From positions 1 to 64,000 of the forward strand of contig CANTFL010000424.1 of NCBI GenBank assembly GCA_947650285.1: a stretch of 64,000 nucleotides of DNA, read 5' to 3'. A program made the position numbers and the translations under genes. This DNA is from Hyaloperonospora brassicae (taxonomy: Eukaryota; Oomycota; Peronosporomycetes; Peronosporales; Peronosporaceae). The notes below the pieces were generated by a model that searched no databases, was not told the origin of the DNA, and saw only the letters and a program-made list of their open reading frames with translations. Shown here piece after piece: positions 10,480 to 22,559 of this stretch (positions are counted from its first letter, which is position 1; each line of letters begins with the position of its first letter).

Positions 10480-11800
10480 ATGCCTGGTACCCCTTTGGCC
10501 ACATACACCGCAATTTCTACAAGCTGCCGCTTCAACTTATTCGAATCTTGACGCGTCTCATTGAGTTGAGCTGCTTTCTTTGGCATAAATACACGGTGGT
10601 GGACGTTTGTTCTGGACCCCGTTGGGGCGAACTTTCGCACTTGCCATTGACGGATTCGCCAAATTGTATATCTGCGACCCGATCTCTTCAAGCTGGTGTT
10701 CGATGACCGCTGTTGATGGAAATAAAAAACGATACGTTGATAGCATGGTTTGAGCGAGATCTTCTATATTTACGCTGTCAATATCGATTTCCACTTCCAG
10801 ATGCAAAACTGGTGAATCGATTGATATTTCTACACGCCAAAGGAGCTATTGAGCACGAAAATCATTAATATGGAGGACTCCTTCCGAGAGTTTTTGTGCT
10901 AGTATTGTTGGCACGCACAGTAACCCTAATATGGTGCTAAATGCTTTAGAACAATTAAGTCGACACATATTAAGTTCATCTAATAGTAGCATTTCATCGT
11001 AAACTTTCATTAGCGCATATCTTGAAACAGACTGAACCACATCGGTACAAAAATATTTTTTATGATCATTCCACACTTCAATAGTACAACCGTTAATGAA
11101 TCCTCCTAATTCAGCCACAGAATTGAGCAAAGCAACCTCAATATTATTGCACACATCTCACAGGTCCATGGTCGACAGCTTAACATACATTTTTAATGCG
11201 GCACGAGCTCCCTCCACTCTTGACGTGTCAACATTATCAAAATGAAAAACAATATTTGTCTATGCAAATACAAAGAGGGTAATAAAAAGGATCCACTGGC
11301 GTGTGATGTAGTCAAGATACCTTCTTCTTCTCAGAATATAAATTTTGAAAAAATATGCCATGCCTGAGTCCATTTCTCTTTTGAGTCTGACTGCATCATC
11401 TGCAGGTGGACAATATCATTAAAAATCAAGCAAATTTGTAGACAAAGCTACATGAACCTACCTCCATTTACTGCTTTATATACTCGTTCCAATCATCCAC
11501 ATTAAAATGTTGGCGACAATTTCTGAGCAAATTATTTGCAACATGCCAACGACATTACAAATTCTTTGATTGAGGAAATACACTATCAATCGCAGTAAGA
11601 AATCCATCAACACAATCAGTTGCAACCATAATCGGGTGGGTGGCACGATGCACGGCACGTCGGTTCGTGGGCTGATACAACTTCGCAAAACGATCTTGCG
11701 CCCATTTGTATTATTTAGTGTATTCGTTCCGTACACAAAAAAAGCAGGCGAAGAATATAGTGTACACGCTACTAAGGCCAACTACGTGTAGAAAGGAAAG
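10480..11800 (-). pseudogene. MULE/FAR1-type transposase, decayed
   Basis: Minus-strand translation gives, in order but in changing frames, segments typical of MULE transposases. A TDCVDGF-x-x-x-I-x-x-V-F-P stretch is followed by CRWHVANNLLRNCRQ and a W-x-E-Y-I segment (about 11480-11640), matching the D-x(n)-P-x-x-x-x-L-C-x-W-H core. Next come HFDNVDTSRVEGAR-x-x-L-K (about 11180-11250) and a C-terminal region with C-x(n)-F-x-x-x-L-G-L-x-C-V-x-T and L-H-I-N-D-F (about 10846-11000), where the SWIM-like zinc finger normally sits. In-frame stops occur after the QSKNL segment, before the VCNNIE segment, and again near 10846. The catalytic Asp of the second motif is present, but the gene cannot make a full protein. 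Confidence 0.7.
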
Positions 11801-12714
11801 CAAAATCGGTTGGTCTGTACGTACTATCCATCATCATCGCATGCGGATATTGGTGCCGAAGATCGATCGCAGTTGAATGCGCACAACAGGTAGGTCATTT
11901 GCTCTTCACCATCACACTCGTACTATAACTGTATTGCTTTTAACAAAAATCATCCATAAGTGACTCCTTCGGTTTCTGTCCTCTCAAGCTCTCTTTCCGG
12001 ATGCGAAATTGCTCGTCGTATATAGTCTATTCGTGCGCTAGTGTACCTGGGTACTCTAGACTTAAAGTAATTAATGCCTCTGTTAGGGACACACCCAGGT
12101 TGGTATTAAGCTCCACCATGAGCTTTGATATCTTGTTAAGGAGTCGTGCAGCTGTATGACCAGCTATATCAAGTGTGGGCGGATGTTCCATACTTTATTC
12201 CAGACTTTTATGTAATAAATGCCATCTTTTTTGACCCGGGCATAGAGCTAGAACTTACAGTTGCATATCGTTGTGTCACCTTTACACTTTCGTTGAAGTT
12301 CTGACACCCATCTTGATATACCGCCACGATCCCACCTCAATTAATACTCGCAGCCACTACTAGATCTTGAGACTTTAACTTGGTACCCTAAACTGCGCGT
12401 AAAAGCGTTCACAGAGATACGAAGATTCTCGTAGGTAACGTAGGGTTTCTTCGGGTAGATTCAGCATGTACTTAATTTTACGTAAGATCAGTTCGTAATT
12501 TGCTCTTCTTTTATAATTCTTTAAAGTAATCTCAGGAGGCGGTAGGTTACGTTAGGCATAATTAGGAGTTCACTGGGCACATCGTTTCTTAAAGTATTGA
12601 CTATCTGTCTTCAATGATCCAATGGTCGGTTATGTTTGCCAAAAGCGGCGTACATTATTCAAGGCTTACGCTCAATAACTATAAGGTGTGCATTTAAAAT
12701 ATCTCATTTCATAT

Positions 12715-13016
12715 AGATAATTTGTTTGAAATATCGTTTGTCGGGATTAACTATATTAAGCTACAATCCCTATGTGGATTTCTTGCTCACCACCCATTGC
12801 GCGCGTCGAGAAGTGATCGGTGGTTTATTTGGTTATTTAACACGATGCATCAACCAAGAAGTGGAGCGCCCGAGTACATTACCCTCGGGGGAAATATTCA
12901 GCCAACATAATCTCTTCTCGAGTGGTATTGATTGAATAATACCGAATAGAGTAGATAAAAAATCAAAATTTGATACATTGATATCAAATTTCATGTAAAA
13001 GGCTCACCCCGTCATA
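12715..13016 (-). repeat. 3' LTR of element B, inner part
   Basis: This part aligns with 20515-20821: CTATATTAAGCTACAATCCC, CATTGCGCGCGTCGAG, CATCAACCAAGAAGTGGAGC and GATTGAATAATACCGAATAG are shared. The inner edge reads GTCATA where the 5' LTR has GTTACA. Together with 9107-9277 it makes a complete LTR of about 470 bp. Confidence 0.85.
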
Positions 13017-13145
13017 TAACCCCCTTAACCATTATTCACTAAATTGAGTAATTTAGAGAATAGGTAAAAGAGTGATCAAAGTCCTGTCTCTCTGTAGAAA
13101 GGGAGCACTTATAAGCTTTGACCAACTAATTCCAGCTTTCGGCGC

Positions 13146-14822
13146 ATGACGAGTTCTTTTATGCGCTGCACAAACAAGGCCTCCACTGAAGCGGCTGCAC
13201 GGGTGCGCGCAGCCGAAGAGCAAGCTAGCCAAGACTCGGCAGCATGTGTTTCATCGCCTGCTGCTGCTGATAAGTAGCCTACAACACACAATGTTGCAGG
13301 TGCCCGCGGTAATCCACGTGCAGCTTTTTATTCCGCATCTTTGGCTGTGGGTAATTGTACCATGAACGTCGACCCCGAAATGGAAATTTTATATTCGGGC
13401 GAGTCGGACTCCCTGTCCGACTCAAAGTGCCCGCAAATTCCGGTCGTAAGGCTGTGAGTGCGGAAACGACTACTACTGCACCTTGTGGTAGTCTCAATAA
13501 GACTTTGCGCCATTAAATGTTCGGACCATCTAACGAGTATGATCACTCGGCGCAGGAATCGAAACGATCGCGCTCGCATTCGGGCGATGCGAGTGCAGAA
13601 CATACGGACGCTAGTCTCGATGTAGATGTCAATGACACTTCGAGGAGTCAATGTAGCCGTAGTAGTCCCAGTAATTGCGGCAATCGAAGTGCCCGTTTTT
13701 ATAGCGGCACTTCACTACATGATCAGGATAGTAACGCGGTACAAATTTCTCCTAAGAACAAGCCATGGATGCCTTCCTTAAGCAAATTGAGGCAGTAATT
13801 TGATTATACCACTAGGATTTATCCGATTTCACTTTATAATTCGTTAAGACTACATGTTCTTGATGTAAGTGTAAAAACTATCGCACTGAGTATAATTATT
13901 GCATCGATGTCTTTTTCAGACACCGATAATACCACGACAACCGCAACCGAGACGAATTTTAGTTGGTGCAGGCGCGGACCTCATTTATCGACAACATCGA
14001 AAATGTTGGTCGTGATGATTGGCTGAACAAAGTCAATTTTTCTCGTAAAAGGTTTAAACATAATTCGCCAACAGGTGCTTGGTATAAATTGCGCCGACTG
14101 TTTCGTGAGGCAGGTTTACCTTGCCTCTCCTAAAGAGATAATTCCAGAGTTGTATTGAAAACTCTGTGCGTGCCCATAAGGAGGACTTCTCTTTATAATC
14201 ATCCCATCTGGAGACGCGCATCTCGTACGAGATGGACCAAGGAATTTAAACTTTGCAATCCGTTCACTAACGCGCCGGGCGATCGTTCGACGATGGCTCT
14301 CCAACTTTAAAGGTTGCGTCCCGTCGAACTGCTCGACTACACCAGGAAAATTCTGCGTCCGCTGAGAGCAGAGCTCCCAGATGTTCTACAAGGTGACTTC
14401 CCCCGCCACTGGACGAGATAACTCGTTCTTGATCTTAAATTGTCACGGTGTTTTGCTATACGCTGCACAAGGAAGCGTTGATCACCGTGCGAGCACACAA
14501 AAATACGTGGAGAAGGAGAAAAAACTCCTCCAAGTCGTTTAATACACCATCTCGACTTACACGTGTTTGTTTGCGCAATCGATCAATTGCGCGTGAATTT
14601 GGAGCACGAGCGGGACAGGCACTACGCTACGACCGATTTTGTGCGGAAAAATGCAAGAATAGTGAGGCAGATCGTGCGAAGGAGCGTGCTGATTACGCCC
14701 TCGGACACCTTCAAGCTGAGCGTGATGTCCGCTCCCTCGTCAAATTGCTGAGGAAAGTTCATAGAGAGATCTCTGAACTGCGTGGAGGGAATCTTTGTTA
14801 CGCGTCGAGACTGATCGTCTAA
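13146..14822 (+). pseudogene. Antisense ORF relic in the 3' region of element B
   Basis: This plus-strand coding trace runs against the direction of element B's gag-pol. It opens at ATG 13146 just inside the 3' LTR (Ala/Glu-rich, 43 codons), continues in the same frame past a stop through a Ser/Asp/Glu-rich segment from 13362, shifts frame to the Ser-rich ORF 13517-13798, then to a FIDNIENVGRDDWLNKVNF segment near 13985. It ends in a charged, coiled-coil-like stretch at about 14470-14822 (EADRAKERADYALGHL, REISEL). The order acidic/Ser-rich start then coiled-coil end is the same as in the intact antisense ORF of element A. I see no clear residue-level alignment between the two. Confidence 0.45.
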
Positions 14823-15099
14823 AGCGCGAGCGCAAGAACCTAATCGAGGTGTTTTAACGTGAGGGTTATCTTCATCGTAAGAAGAGGGCTAGTAATGACA
14901 TTACGGGCGGAGAAGGCCCTCGTAAAACGTAGGATGCGTGCGCATCCTTTGTGGCAGCTCGATCGTGTATGCGTTGCCTTGTCAGTGCAGCACACGAAAG
15001 GAGCCGATGTACTTAGGCAGTAATTTGCTACTGCCCAACTTATCTACTACATGTCTAGGTATTTTTACCGTAGAAAATAGGACTAATTATCCTTCCATA

Positions 15100-15732
15100 G
15101 ATAAAAGAACCCTTTTCTTCCATTCTTGTCAGCGTTCCGTTTCTGTCGGTCCACGGCACGAGAGATTGAGTCCTGCACGGAACGGACCACTGCTGACAGG
15201 ACATTATTTAGTCCAGTTTGCCTTGTGCAAGCTGCAGAAAGAGTCCTTTAATCTTTCTGCCAATCAGCGAGAGTGTCATCATCCTCGCTGAAGTAATCGT
15301 TGCCGATGCTGAAAATACCATCATCGTTATCATTATCTGACTCAATAATAACGTCATCGCTATTTCTGAGATAATCTTCTTCTTCGATGTCGATGTCGAT
15401 CAGATCGACATCGACACCATACGTGACAAGATTAAGGTCGACACGTGATGAGCAAGATCCAGAACGGTTTGTGCTCGACCAAGTCCCTCCCCCCATTAAG
15501 CAAGAGTCACACTCTAAAAGGGAGGGCAGACGTTGATGGCGTAAGCCATTTACAAAACCGGTGTGTGCTCTGTTAAAGCATGCATAGAATCATTGATGAC
15601 AAATTCCATCATGGGTAGGAATTCACTTTAGCTCGAGAACGAAAAAACAGATCCTCGAAGGGCCTCTTTTGGGAAAAGGATTGCATATTATGTCTTAAAA
15701 TCGGGTTCGGGATGGTCAGATGTTGACATTTA
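15100..15732 (-). other. Distal pol region of element B, unassigned
   Basis: This stretch lies between the integrase relic and the antisense ORF relic. A minus-strand frame at 15248-15496 is highly acidic (Asp/Glu-rich, 82 codons). A chromodomain is expected here by comparison with element A, but I could not recognise one. Confidence 0.35.
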
Positions 15733-18700
15733 TTAACTTGTTCCGAGCGATCGGATCCCAGATTGCCAAAACTCCGCCGTGAACCGAGGTTTACGGTCGG
15801 ATACGAGTTCACGGGGGAACCGGTGGAGTCGAATAACGTGTTGATAACGACACGAGCATAGCCCTGAGCTGTGATCGACTCGGGAATTGCAGCAAGATCC
15901 AGCTTCTTGCTGAATCGGTTTACGAATACAAAATTCTATTATTATGTGGTTATCTACAGGAAATCCGAAGACAAAATTCATGGAAATGGACTCCCAACAC
16001 TCTGCCAGGTTTTGCAGAGGTTTTAACGGTGCACAAATAAGGGGCTTGGTTTTACCGGTATACAGAACCCGCAAAAACGAATGTAATTGCGTACAAACTG
16101 ATACTGGCGGGGCCAAAAAAGTCATGACTTACTGTAAGGTTAGTCTTATCCCTACCACGATGCCTGCCTGATGGTGCGTCGTGACGTTTTAGTTGATGCG
16201 CAAGCGCAAATTATCATGATCGGGAACGACGACACGATGTTTATGATTGACAACTGCAGTGTTGTACAGCATTTTGTTGCAAGTCGTATACCGATCCAAA
16301 TAGGAACGATATAGAGACGACAGATCCGCCAAAGATAGTTGGGATGGGTTTGCAAGGTGACTCATCAAACGGATAGTATACGCATCCCCTGCGTATACCT
16401 TCCGCACGTCGTCAAATAAAGGCGACGACGGCAAACTGACTGACAGAGCCGCAACAGTGGGCAAGGCCTCACTGTTGACGCGTGTAGTCGGCTCGATTTG
16501 GGTAGGCTTGATAGCGCATTAGCAACGACGTTAAGGCTTCGTGGTTTGTTCTCTACAAAAAAGGTCTTCTTCGCGAATAAATACAGCTCACCCGCCATTT
16601 TATGCGAGAGATGTGAACTGGGTACGGCCGTGCGTCGTGACGAATGGTCCGTAATTACGAAGAACGGCCAATCTTCCAAAAGATAGACGCGGAACTTAGC
16701 CAGTGCATACTTCATGGCAAGACGTTCCTTGTCATGCACTAGGTAATTACGTTCAGCTGGTTGATTTTAACACAATTGAAGGCAGATGACGCGATCGGCA
16801 CCATCTGTGTCAAATTGCATCAACGCACAGCCGATCGCAAAATTGCTGGCGTCATAGACCAAATGGAATGGTCTTTCCTGATCTGAAATCGCCAGTATGG
16901 GCAATTGCATCAAGCTTTGCTTGATACCCTCAAAGAAACGCTGACAGTTAGCGTTCCATGACCACTTCACATTTTTATTGAGCGAACGAGAAAGATACAC
17001 AGTCATCTTGGCGTAGTTTGGCGAGTACTTGTGCAAGTACGCCACTAGCCCAAGGAACTTACGAACTCCCTTGACATCTATTGGAACAGGCCAGTCAGTG
17101 ATCGCCTTGATCTTTTTGGGATCAGGGCGTACACCGTGTTTACCCACGATGCGCCCAAGAAGTGGTATTTTGCTAGCCGCGAAGATACACTTCTTGATGT
17201 TTGCGTACAACTTATGCTTGCGCATAAGTTAAAGGACTTGACGAACGTGTGTTCTGCGAACCTTAACGTCCGTCTTTCCGTCCATAGACCGGCTATGGAC
17301 GAACACATCGTCGAAGTAACTCGGTGCGAAGTCCCGCACCGGTCTCAACAGATTTGTTACACATCTGTTGAATGTTGCCGGGGCATTGCTCAGTCCTTGT
17401 GGCATCACTATCTACTCCCACATCATTCCGGTGGGGGTGCTCATTGCTGAGTAGGGATGTATCGCTTACGCATAAGGCTCTGATAGAATCCATTTATTAG
17501 ATCCATGGACGAGGGGATGGTACTGTTTGACATAACATATACGATTACGTCCTTCCTCGGTATCGGCGTCTGAGCCGGTACCGTTGCAGCATTCAACTTG
17601 TTGAATGCGTGCACTATCCGCCACCCTCCTGTGGCCTTTCGCACACAGAAGGTCGGAGAGCTGTGAGGGGATGTTGATTCCCTCACATTGCCCGCTGCTA
17701 AGCGATCGGCAAAGAACTTGTCGATCGCTAGTACTTGTTCACGAGGCAGTGGCCACTGCTTCATGACACAGTATTTCGAGCCCGGTTTGAGCTCGATCTC
17801 GTGTCGAGTGCCTTTGTCCTTAGGCAACTCGCAAGGTACGGATTCAGGGAACACATCCCTGAATTCGATCAAATCCTTATACAAAGGATTTGCCTGAAGT
17901 GACTCCCAGGATTGGGACGCGTATCGCTCAATCCGAGTCTTCTCATCGAGGACACTTTCGTCCATCGATGAGATGCTGAGAACCCGTTCGTTCTCAGCAA
18001 ATACTGTGGCCGACCGAATATCGGCCACATACTCATCCTCTGTGACGAGTATGCAGATCTGCTTGACTTCGTCACTACGCAGATCACGCAAGAACCGTTT
18101 CGGATCTAGCGTCGGCAATTGAGTAATCTCCGAAGTTAGTTTCGGAGGCACAACTAGATCAAGCGTGTAAGCGCCTAAGCTTGATTTATCGTTAACCAAG
18201 ACGTTCAACACCTTGGTTTTTGCCTAGGAACTTCGTTTCACAGGTTGTTGAGTGCCTAATCCCTAATAGTGAGACTCTTCTGAAATCTCTCAAGTACGCG
18301 GGGTCTAATTTCCTCGACATCTTCTGACTGTGGCTGTTCAACCACAATAAGGTCTCGATCCTCCCCCCTGTCGGCTCTCCCAGTCGACCTAGGCTGACCG
18401 TGTTGCCCCTTAACGGCAACAGGTTTCTTATTCTAGGACGTTGCCCGCTAGCCATACATTTATGTTACGGTCCATTCGACTTATTTGAGTGGTGAACCTT
18501 CGGCGCTGCCTGCAAATCTGTAAAAACGGTGGGGAATTTCTTGACACTTTAGAGATCAACTACACTGAGGTCTTGTGTAATCGAGCTAACGACTGTTCCG
18601 CAAGTAAGACCGTCACACTCACTCGCAGTACATCCACACGCTTGTGGACGATCGATGACGTTCATCAGATTACCATCTGATGAACTAGCGGCAAGCATCT

Positions 18701-19590
18701 TCACGGATCGATGCTGACAGCTCATTCTTGGCTCGTACCTTCTAAGCCAAGGTAATCTTAAAATGACACTAAATTTGTCATCTAGATCCAGTAAGATGAA
18801 GTCATCATCGTACTGTTCACCCTTTAATGTAAAGTGGATTCCTACTTGACGTTTTGCAATAATTATTGATGCGCCCGTGGCTAAGGGCACCGGCAACCTC
18901 GTTGAAGGGATGTCGCGCTCAAAGAACTTTGGCCTACGACCCTCTAGTGACTGGCGACGAACAAGTTTATTCGACACCCCACAGTCAACTAGAGCTTAAA
19001 GTGATATTTTGTTTGTCACTTTCAACTTCAAGGTGATGAGAGACACCTCGTCACCAGGTGCAGAGACACACAACGATTGTGTATCTGGAGCAACTTTCGT
19101 CAAGAGATTTGCAAATTCTCTTGAGGTTGCTGGATCAGAAGGGCGCTCCGCTTCTACTGACCCCAACCATTTATAGATGGTCCGCTTCGCTGTTTCGGTT
19201 TTGCAACAGCGTTGGACTTCCCCCCAGTGCCCTTCGTGGTGATTCGTCGATCGTTATGATCAGAACTGTTTGATACTGGGCGTGGGGCACTACACTAGTA
19301 AGTGTAGTGTCCTAGCTTCTGACAGCGAGTTATCGCTTTAGCAATCGCTTAATGTTTGAAGATCGGGGCCTCTCGCTCTCAACATAACAGATCTCCATGG
19401 GTTCTGGACCTTTAGTATCTTGTCGGCTCGGTGGACGATAAGAGCTCTAGCTAGCATTAGCCTGTCTCTTGCCGAAGTCTTCCTCTTCCGCAGATGCGAT
19501 TCCTTTTGAAGCGTATCCAGCTCTAAGCGGAACAGGTGATTCCTGACGAGACCATATGCGAGCACTTGCGAGAACACAGTATTCAAAGGG
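15733..19590 (-). pseudogene. gag-pol of element B, decayed
   Basis: Reading downward, a gag fragment (19586-19338) shows a V-R-N-x-L-F-R-L-x-x-x-T-L-x-x segment matching element A's gag. Protease (18977-18549) has VDCG in place of the usual D-S/T-G and an L-P-W-L-R-R-Y-E-P end. RT (18211-17441 then 17308-16767) has QWPLPREQ, PTFCVRKATGGWRIVHAFNK, QTPIPRKD and a YFDD active site near 17310. RNase H (about 16990-16500) has VYDASNFAIG and HDKERLAMKYALAKF. The integrase zinc region lies at 16464-16189. The integrase core (16125-15733) has SMNF where Asp is expected, but VSDR intact. At least five breaks separate these segments. Confidence 0.85.
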
Positions 19591-20332
19591 TTTTCATGAA
19601 CTGGATTTATAGTTATTCTACTCCCGAAGATGCGTATATGTTAAGCGTAAGAGTGCACATCACGCTTATCCTGCTATTGTTCTAAGGAGCATTGTTCGAG
19701 CCCTGACATCAGCCCGTGAAAAAGGTTGTTTGAGCCGGGCCTTACAGAACTTTAGCAACTCCAAACCATATGAACCGCTTTTCTTAAGCCCTATAACCCA
19801 AGCATTGGCACGTCCTGCCGAGTATTTTGAAAAAAATTGAGTTTCATTTGTCCATCGTCGATGCGACGTGCCTTAATGACGCGACCGAGTTCGACGAACT
19901 ATAATAGCATGGAGTTCACCTCGACTCCTATGTACTAGGGGATATCAGCCATAAAGAAAGCGGGATGACGCGTTTGCGTCGTCCCGACCACAGTAGCATG
20001 GAATTCCTACTGAATAAACAGCTCTGTCTGCTGATCACCGAGTTATTTTACTACTCAACAGTTTAAGAGCCTTGCTGATGATGTAAGAGTAATTTCTTTC
20101 TCTCGGTGACAATTTTATTTTTAATAATTCTAGAAATAGCGGCATGTTGTTGGTCTCTGTTAAAAGACTACAACATGGCGCTAATGGCGATTCAGCCTAC
20201 GGTGAAACTCATGCGCTCTACCACACTCCATTTGATGTTACTCAACCAATTAAAGCCTTCACGCGTGGCGTGAAAGCCTTCGACTTATCCAACATGTCCA
20301 TATCGAATGAGTTAGTTGTGGTCGCTGGAAGG

Positions 20333-20349
20333 ACTAATGAGTGCTAATA
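20333..20349 (-). other. Primer-binding site of element B, degenerate
   Basis: On the minus strand, two bases after the 5' LTR, the sequence reads TATTAGCACTCATTAGTCC. Element C has TGGTAGCACTTTGTAGTCC at the same place. The first bases that would pair with the tRNA CCA end have mutated. Confidence 0.65.
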
Positions 20350-20351
20350 GT

Positions 20352-20821
20352 TGTAACGGGGCATTATCTTACCAGATGACTGGTAAGACCGTGCGTTGGC
20401 TGAACACAAGGCTGCGCGCTTCCGACGTCACGTACATGTGGCGTGAGAAAGTGCGAGGAAGTAAAAAGAGCTTGAAAGCTTTGTAGAAGGGAATAAGGAG
20501 AACAGTATTTATGTATATTTAGTTTATTTGAAAGTCATCGGATGTCGTGATCTAACTATATTAAGCTACAATCCCTATGTGGATTTCTTTCATACCATTC
20601 ATTGCGCGCGTCGAGCAGCGATTGGTTGTTAATTAGGTTGATGAACACGACGCATCAACCAAGAAGTGGAGCACCCAAAAACATTACCCTCTTGGGAAAT
20701 ATTTAGCCAACATAATCTCTTCTCCAGTGATATTGATTGAATAATACCGAATAGAGTGGATAAAAACTCAAAATTTGATACAATCGTATCAATTTTTATG
20801 TAAAAGTATCACCTCGTTACA
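20352..20821 (-). repeat. 5' LTR of element B
   Basis: The 470-bp LTR starts (plus strand) TGTAACGGGGC and ends CCTCGTTACA, so its ends form a short inverted repeat. It is followed on its inner side by the primer-binding site and by sequence resembling the gag start of element C, including CTTTCACGCCACGCGTGAA near 20255-20280. It is homologous to the split 3' LTR. Confidence 0.9.
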
Positions 20822-20847
20822 CAGCCACAGACGTTCTGGAAAGTCAT

Positions 20848-21372
20848 ATGTCATCACCTGTCACTGCAACAAACGGCGAAATGGCAGCTGGGAGCAAGAA
20901 TGAACGACTCAGTTTCGCAGATGGGGCGTTAGCTGTTGCAAAGATACCGATATCTAGAAAACTTTCTTGTACTAAAAACACTATCTGTATCGGGTCACAA
21001 ACTGGATCCACTGGCAGACTGGTGTATACTGGAACGTGGACACAGATGACCATGACACATCGATCACTGTTCAAGTCGGCTCACTATAAACATACTTATA
21101 TGTTTTATGTTAAGGTCGTATTGTACGGTGAAATGCTAACAGTGTCAGCTTCCACCTATTTCTTTTACGATCGGGCAGTATCTGGTGCCTCTCATGTGAC
21201 AACAGTTAATCAGTCGAACAAGCTGAACTATTTTGTTGATAGAATACAAATATGGTGTGAACATCGAAACGGCACGGTATTGGTATTGTTCTTTGCAACG
21301 CCACAGAAGAATGATCAGCCGAAAAGGTCACGTTTTACGCTTTTTACTTCCGTATCGCAACCATATATGTAA
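20848..21372 (+). CDS. Hypothetical protein of 174 residues
   Basis: This uninterrupted plus-strand frame begins 27 bp outside the 5' LTR of element B. I recognise no domain. The predicted protein has no signal peptide, has mixed beta-rich composition in the middle (Thr/Tyr/Val), and ends with a short basic segment. A frame this long is unusual for the local AT-rich background, but part of it is also open on the minus strand (20844-21074), so it may be chance or a gene fragment cut by the LTR insertion. Confidence 0.3.
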   Translation: MSSPVTATNGEMAAGSKNERLSFADGALAVAKIPISRKLSCTKNTICIGSQTGSTGRLVYTGTWTQMTMTHRSLFKSAHYKHTYMFYVKVVLYGEMLTVSASTYFFYDRAVSGASHVTTVNQSNKLNYFVDRIQIWCEHRNGTVLVLFFATPQKNDQPKRSRFTLFTSVSQPYM

Positions 21373-22559
21373 AAGAATTGATCTTTTCGTAATATGGACA
21401 TAAACTTAATTGTCAATGTATATAATATCTTTCCAGTGTTCACGCACCACAATTACCCTAAGGGGAAGGGACATTAAATATACATTTCCACTGATGATTT
21501 GATAAGTTTCGATGATAGTACACTGTCCATCAGCTGCGAGTAGGATATGACGTTGGTCATCAACATTTCTAGTCTTTACCGCAATGAATAGCGAGCAAGA
21601 GGTTACGATACACATTCGAACCTTAATAAAAAAATACTTATTAAGACGCAGCAACATTGAGGTTTGATGGAGTATCTTCAAACTTTAATATACCCCGAAA
21701 CTAAGCTTGTTTAGTCTATTTGAGTTTGCTAAACTTCACGATGGTGTCGGTGTGTGATGATAAACTGTTCGATCTACACTGTCGTCAGCGCATGTGCCTG
21801 TTTGTGTAGTCAGTACAAGCATGACATAAATTATTACACAGATACCTTATATTTCAAAAACCCTGTTTATAATAATTCAAATAGGGTACTATGTGGATAC
21901 TACATTGACTCGCGAATGTGCAAAAATTATCATGACAAGCAATTGCTCAAACTCTCCTAGGATGAAAAAAGATCTAGCGACCTCTATCGACGACTATGTA
22001 TCTTCGTGCTATATGATAAGAAAAAAGTCTCGGTATTTAGATGTGCTGGTAGCGAATTGTAGTTGTTTCCAAGTGTGCTTGTATTTTTGCGTGTAGCAAG
22101 CTACGAATGTATCCACTTGAGCTTGTTATAGTCTAAGAAATCATAGGTAGGCTTTTGGCAACTGTTGTGATATCGTCTTTCTCAAGAGATTTTAATCCTC
22201 ATTTGCTCTTCGTCTGTAATACATTTGAAAAGAACGAATTTTTTTATTTATCATTAAAATAATACTAGCATCACGTCAGATAAAGACGCTGAACTCGCTA
22301 CCGCTTACGCAAGTATATATGAGGCATTATTTGATGAACACACTTACCCGATCTCATAATTATGTTATACGATGCGGAAAGTCGTAGCGCGTGTGGTAGA
22401 GTCCCGATCGTGACACTCTTTTCAAAAAAGCGATATTAGATTTTCCCCTACAGAGCCTTAAGGTTTTGTTAGAAATCCTTTTTGAATTTGAAAACGTTGA
22501 AAGCCGGTTATAAATTTTTATATGGTACCACTAAAGCTTAAGGTAATTAATATAAATGT
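21373..22559. other. AT-rich, no gene seen
   Basis: Only short frames under 95 codons with no motif. No repeat or RNA gene recognised. Confidence 0.5.

Larger units (their letters stand above)
9278..12714 (-). mobile_element. MULE (Mutator-like DNA transposon) relic inserted in an LTR
   Basis: The 3,437-bp segment interrupts the 3' LTR of element B. Imperfect terminal inverted repeats are visible: TAAATGTACGCCTTATA at 9301-9317 against the reverse complement of 12680-12696, 15 of 17 identical, lying 23 and 18 bp from the two ends. Candidate 9-bp target duplications AGGTAATTG (9269-9277) and AGATAATTT (12715-12723) differ at two positions; 9 bp is the typical MULE target-site length. It contains a MULE transposase relic on the minus strand and a tandem repeat. 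Confidence 0.7.
9107..20821 (-). mobile_element. Gypsy element B (chromovirus-like), dead, carrying a nested MULE
   Basis: The element reads on the minus strand: 5' LTR 20821-20352, primer-binding site, gag relics near 20.3-19.3 kb, protease 18.98-18.55 kb, reverse transcriptase 18.2-17.1 kb, RNase H 16.99-16.4 kb, integrase 16.35-15.73 kb, a 3' region with a plus-strand ORF relic, and a 3' LTR in two pieces (13016-12715 and 9277-9107). The outer flanks are CAGCG (9102-9106) and CAGCC (20822-20826), a 5-bp target duplication with one mismatch that supports these limits. The LTRs begin and end with TGTAAC and GTTACA. Removing the 3.4-kb insertion leaves about 8.3 kb, a normal length. Numerous stops and frameshifts make it inactive. 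Confidence 0.85.

Noticed and set aside
15248..15496. Acidic minus-strand ORF of 82 codons as a separate gene
   Set aside because: It lies inside element B between integrase and the 3' region, and composition alone does not support a gene.
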